From RCIO01 sp965232405 (GTDB taxonomy: Bacteria; Pseudomonadota; Alphaproteobacteria; Rhizobiales; Rhizobiaceae): a DNA stretch of 64,000 bases. Shown here one piece after another: positions 62,351 through 64,000 of this stretch. The translations under genes and the position numbers were made by a program. The stretch lies in the NCBI GenBank assembly GCA_965232405.1, contig OZ246966.1, forward strand, positions 1,240,001-1,304,000. Direction: 5' to 3'. How positions within the stretch are numbered: the first letter of the stretch is position 1; each line of letters opens with the position of its first letter. Below the pieces are notes generated by a model, which saw only the letters and a program-made list of their open reading frames with translations, made no database searches and was not told where the DNA came from.

Positions 62351-63883
62351 GTGACTTACCGCCTGCTTGCCGCCCTTCTCGCCACCCTTCTTGTCTACAC
62401 ATTGCCTGCTCAGGCCGATACCGTTCGATGGGGTCGCTCCGGCGACGCTGCGACGCTCGACCCGCATGCGGCAGCCGATGGCATGACACTGCAGCTCGTG
62501 CGCAACATCTATGAGCCGCTGGTCGAACGCGAGCCGGATGGCCGCGTGACCGGCAAGCTTGCGGCCTCGTGGCTGAGAGACGCTGACGACCCCAAAGTCT
62601 GGGTGTTCAATCTGCGCCGCGCAGTGTTCCATGACGGATCGGCATTCAACGCAGATGATGTCGTGTTTTCCTTCAATCGTGCCCGCGGCGACGGTTCGGC
62701 TCTCGACGACAAGGCCGCCGGCGTCGTTTCGGTGCGCGCGATAAATCCGCTTGCGGTAGAAATCCGGTTCGCCGAGGAAACGGTGCAGCCGCCAGCATTC
62801 GTCTCCGACATCCTCGTGATGGACAAGGAGTGGGCAGAGGCCAACGAGGTTGCGGCGGCACGTGCGCCCGGCGTGGGCGATGAAGCCTTCAGCGAACGCA
62901 ACGCCAACGGCACCGGACCCTACAAGCTGGACTCACGCGATCCGGATGTGCGCACCAAACTGGTGGCCAACGCGCGCTATCATTCCGCGCCGCCTGCGGC
63001 TGGCGAGATCATCCACCTTCCGATCATCAACCCGGCGATGCAGGCGACGGCGCTTCTGTGGGGCGAGATCGACGTGCTGCAGGATGTTGCGGCCGCCGAT
63101 ATCGAACGCCTGGAAGAAGCCGACGCCATTTCGCTGGCGACCGGTCCGGCAAACTCGGTGCTCTATCTCGGCTACCGTTTCGGCGCAGTGGCTGGCGAAG
63201 GCGCTGCGGGCGATGCCGCAAATCCGTTCGACAATTCGAAGGTTCGAGAAGCGATCGACCTTACCCTCGACAGGCATGGCGCGGCGGCGTTGATCGACCG
63301 CGGGCATGCCCAACCGACGGTGATCCTCGCGCCCTCTTTCGTCGATGGCTGGTCAAAGGGGTTGTCAGTCCCGCTGTCGGCCAACATTGAACGCGCCAAG
63401 GAAATGCTCGCCGGCACGGAATTCGCGGATGGCTTCGCCGTCACGCTCGATACCGCCAATGGCAACGCGGAGGTCGCCGAGCAGATCGCAGCTTCGCTTT
63501 CGCAAATCGGGATCGAGGTGGAGGTCGAAACGCGCCCGGCGCCGGCGCACGAGGCGCTTGTCGCATCGGGCGAAAGCGCGCTGTTCCTAAACGACTTCGC
63601 AGCGCCCGACTACGATTCAGCGTCGATTCTGGAATGGCTGGTGAGCGGTCACGAGGGCTATGAGAACCAGGCTCTTGCGGAGCGGGTGGAAGCGCTTGCA
63701 GGCATCAGGAGCCGGAGCGAACGGAATGCGGCAGTCGCTGCGCTGTGGCTCGACATGCAGGAGGAGCGCATCGTGCTGCCGATTGCACAGCGCATGATCG
63801 CCCATGCGATGCGCGATGCGATCTCCGTTACCGTCGATCCGAACAACCAGACCCGGTTCGAGGCGATCCGTTTCAGCGACTGA
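62351..63883 (+). CDS. ABC transporter substrate-binding protein, peptide/nickel type (family 5)
   Basis: A 510-residue protein with signal peptide (first 22 residues, ending LPAQA). Then comes TVRWGRSGDAATLDPHAAADGMTLQLVRNIYEPLVER, the family 5 opening. VFNLRRAVFHDGSAFNADDVVFSFNRA is the canonical binding-protein motif, and YLGYRFG and VREAIDLTLDRHGAAALI are further ones. It would bind peptides or similar in the periplasm. GTG start at 62351 with GGAG five bases upstream. No permease or ATPase gene follows; the next gene is DUF924, so it may be an orphan or the transporter may be elsewhere. Confidence 0.92.
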   Translation: MTYRLLAALLATLLVYTLPAQADTVRWGRSGDAATLDPHAAADGMTLQLVRNIYEPLVEREPDGRVTGKLAASWLRDADDPKVWVFNLRRAVFHDGSAFNADDVVFSFNRARGDGSALDDKAAGVVSVRAINPLAVEIRFAEETVQPPAFVSDILVMDKEWAEANEVAAARAPGVGDEAFSERNANGTGPYKLDSRDPDVRTKLVANARYHSAPPAAGEIIHLPIINPAMQATALLWGEIDVLQDVAAADIERLEEADAISLATGPANSVLYLGYRFGAVAGEGAAGDAANPFDNSKVREAIDLTLDRHGAAALIDRGHAQPTVILAPSFVDGWSKGLSVPLSANIERAKEMLAGTEFADGFAVTLDTANGNAEVAEQIAASLSQIGIEVEVETRPAPAHEALVASGESALFLNDFAAPDYDSASILEWLVSGHEGYENQALAERVEALAGIRSRSERNAAVAALWLDMQEERIVLPIAQRMIAHAMRDAISVTVDPNNQTRFEAIRFSD

Positions 63884-63910
63884 CACCCGGCCCAACCGCG
63901 AGGTGATCCG

Positions 63911-64000
63911 ATGATCGAAGACGGCTGGCATGAGAAGGTTCTGGCCTTCTGGTTCGACGAACTGACGTCGGAAGACTGGTTCCGGTCAAGCGACGAACTC
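63911..64000 (+). CDS. DUF924 family protein, N-terminal part only
   Basis: The window ends inside this gene: 30 codons are visible, reading MIEDGWHEKVLAFWFDELTS and then EDWFRSSDEL. VLAFWFDELTSEDWFRSSDEL matches the N-terminus of DUF924, a family of alpha-helical proteins of unknown function that usually have about 180 residues. GAGG lies seven bases before the ATG. It starts 27 bp after the binding-protein gene. Confidence 0.85.
   Translation, partial: MIEDGWHEKVLAFWFDELTSEDWFRSSDEL

Overview
The window is a GC-rich, densely coded piece of an alphaproteobacterial chromosome. It most resembles the Hyphomicrobiales, and within them the Phyllobacteriaceae/Mesorhizobium group. The evidence is the set of conserved blocks (hrcA / rph-rdgB-hemW-rsmI-yraN; cysG-DUF2849-cysI-cysH-DUF934; polA; gyrB), the alphaproteobacterial small families (DUF2244, DUF2849, DUF934, DUF2214), promoters of the CTTGAC-N17-CTATAT type, and TTAA-N7-TTAA boxes of the CtrA type. 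I see no transposase, integrase or CRISPR array. It is ordinary chromosome with one likely acquired module, a type III restriction-modification pair.

Layout. 1-1390: the end of a three-gene operon of secreted, pilus-like proteins behind a CtrA-type box and a long palindromic leader. 1391-8092: housekeeping and small membrane genes (Ada-like DNA repair, nth, DUF2214, CysZ-like, adenosine kinase, TRIC channel, DsrE, AraC regulator). 8132-16377: the heat-shock pair hrcA/grpE, then rph, a VOC protein, rdgB, hemW, rsmI, yraN and a GMC oxidoreductase. 16643-20449: two Rnk-like proteins, dadA, and a cytochrome P450. 20566-30242: a TPR-caspase protein, gyrB, and the mod/res pair. 30574-36445: a small unknown gene, rpsU, and the assimilatory sulfate-reduction operon. 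36704-43725: a host-attachment family protein, a PAS-LuxR regulator, and a complete Liv-type ABC importer operon ending in an alpha/beta hydrolase. 43732-49251: PBP1A, an acyltransferase, RNase D and an M20 peptidase. 49334-49484: a strong small-RNA gene on the minus strand. 49639-57928: polA, a LysE exporter, a second caspase protein and a three-gene ABC exporter. 57984-61761: a form II CO-dehydrogenase-like S-L-M operon with a clear terminator. 62031-64000: tRNA-Thr(CGT), a peptide-type binding protein and the start of a DUF924 gene.

Working together. The sulfur genes form one reduction route: APS to sulfite (cysH), sulfite to sulfide (cysI), with siroheme from cysG. The Liv operon has every importer part plus a hydrolase that may act on the imported compound. 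The most interesting non-coding signals are: the polA-adjacent small RNA, with hairpin loops rich in C and U and resembling anti-Shine-Dalgarno sequence; two CtrA-type boxes, one before a pilus-like operon and one between a penicillin-binding protein and an acyltransferase; and an 11-bp inverted repeat laid over the grpE promoter. The two caspase-family proteins, one with nine TPR units of exactly 48 residues, are the most unusual proteins. All positions were worked out by eye from the sequence. No homology search was run, so family names rest on recognised motifs.
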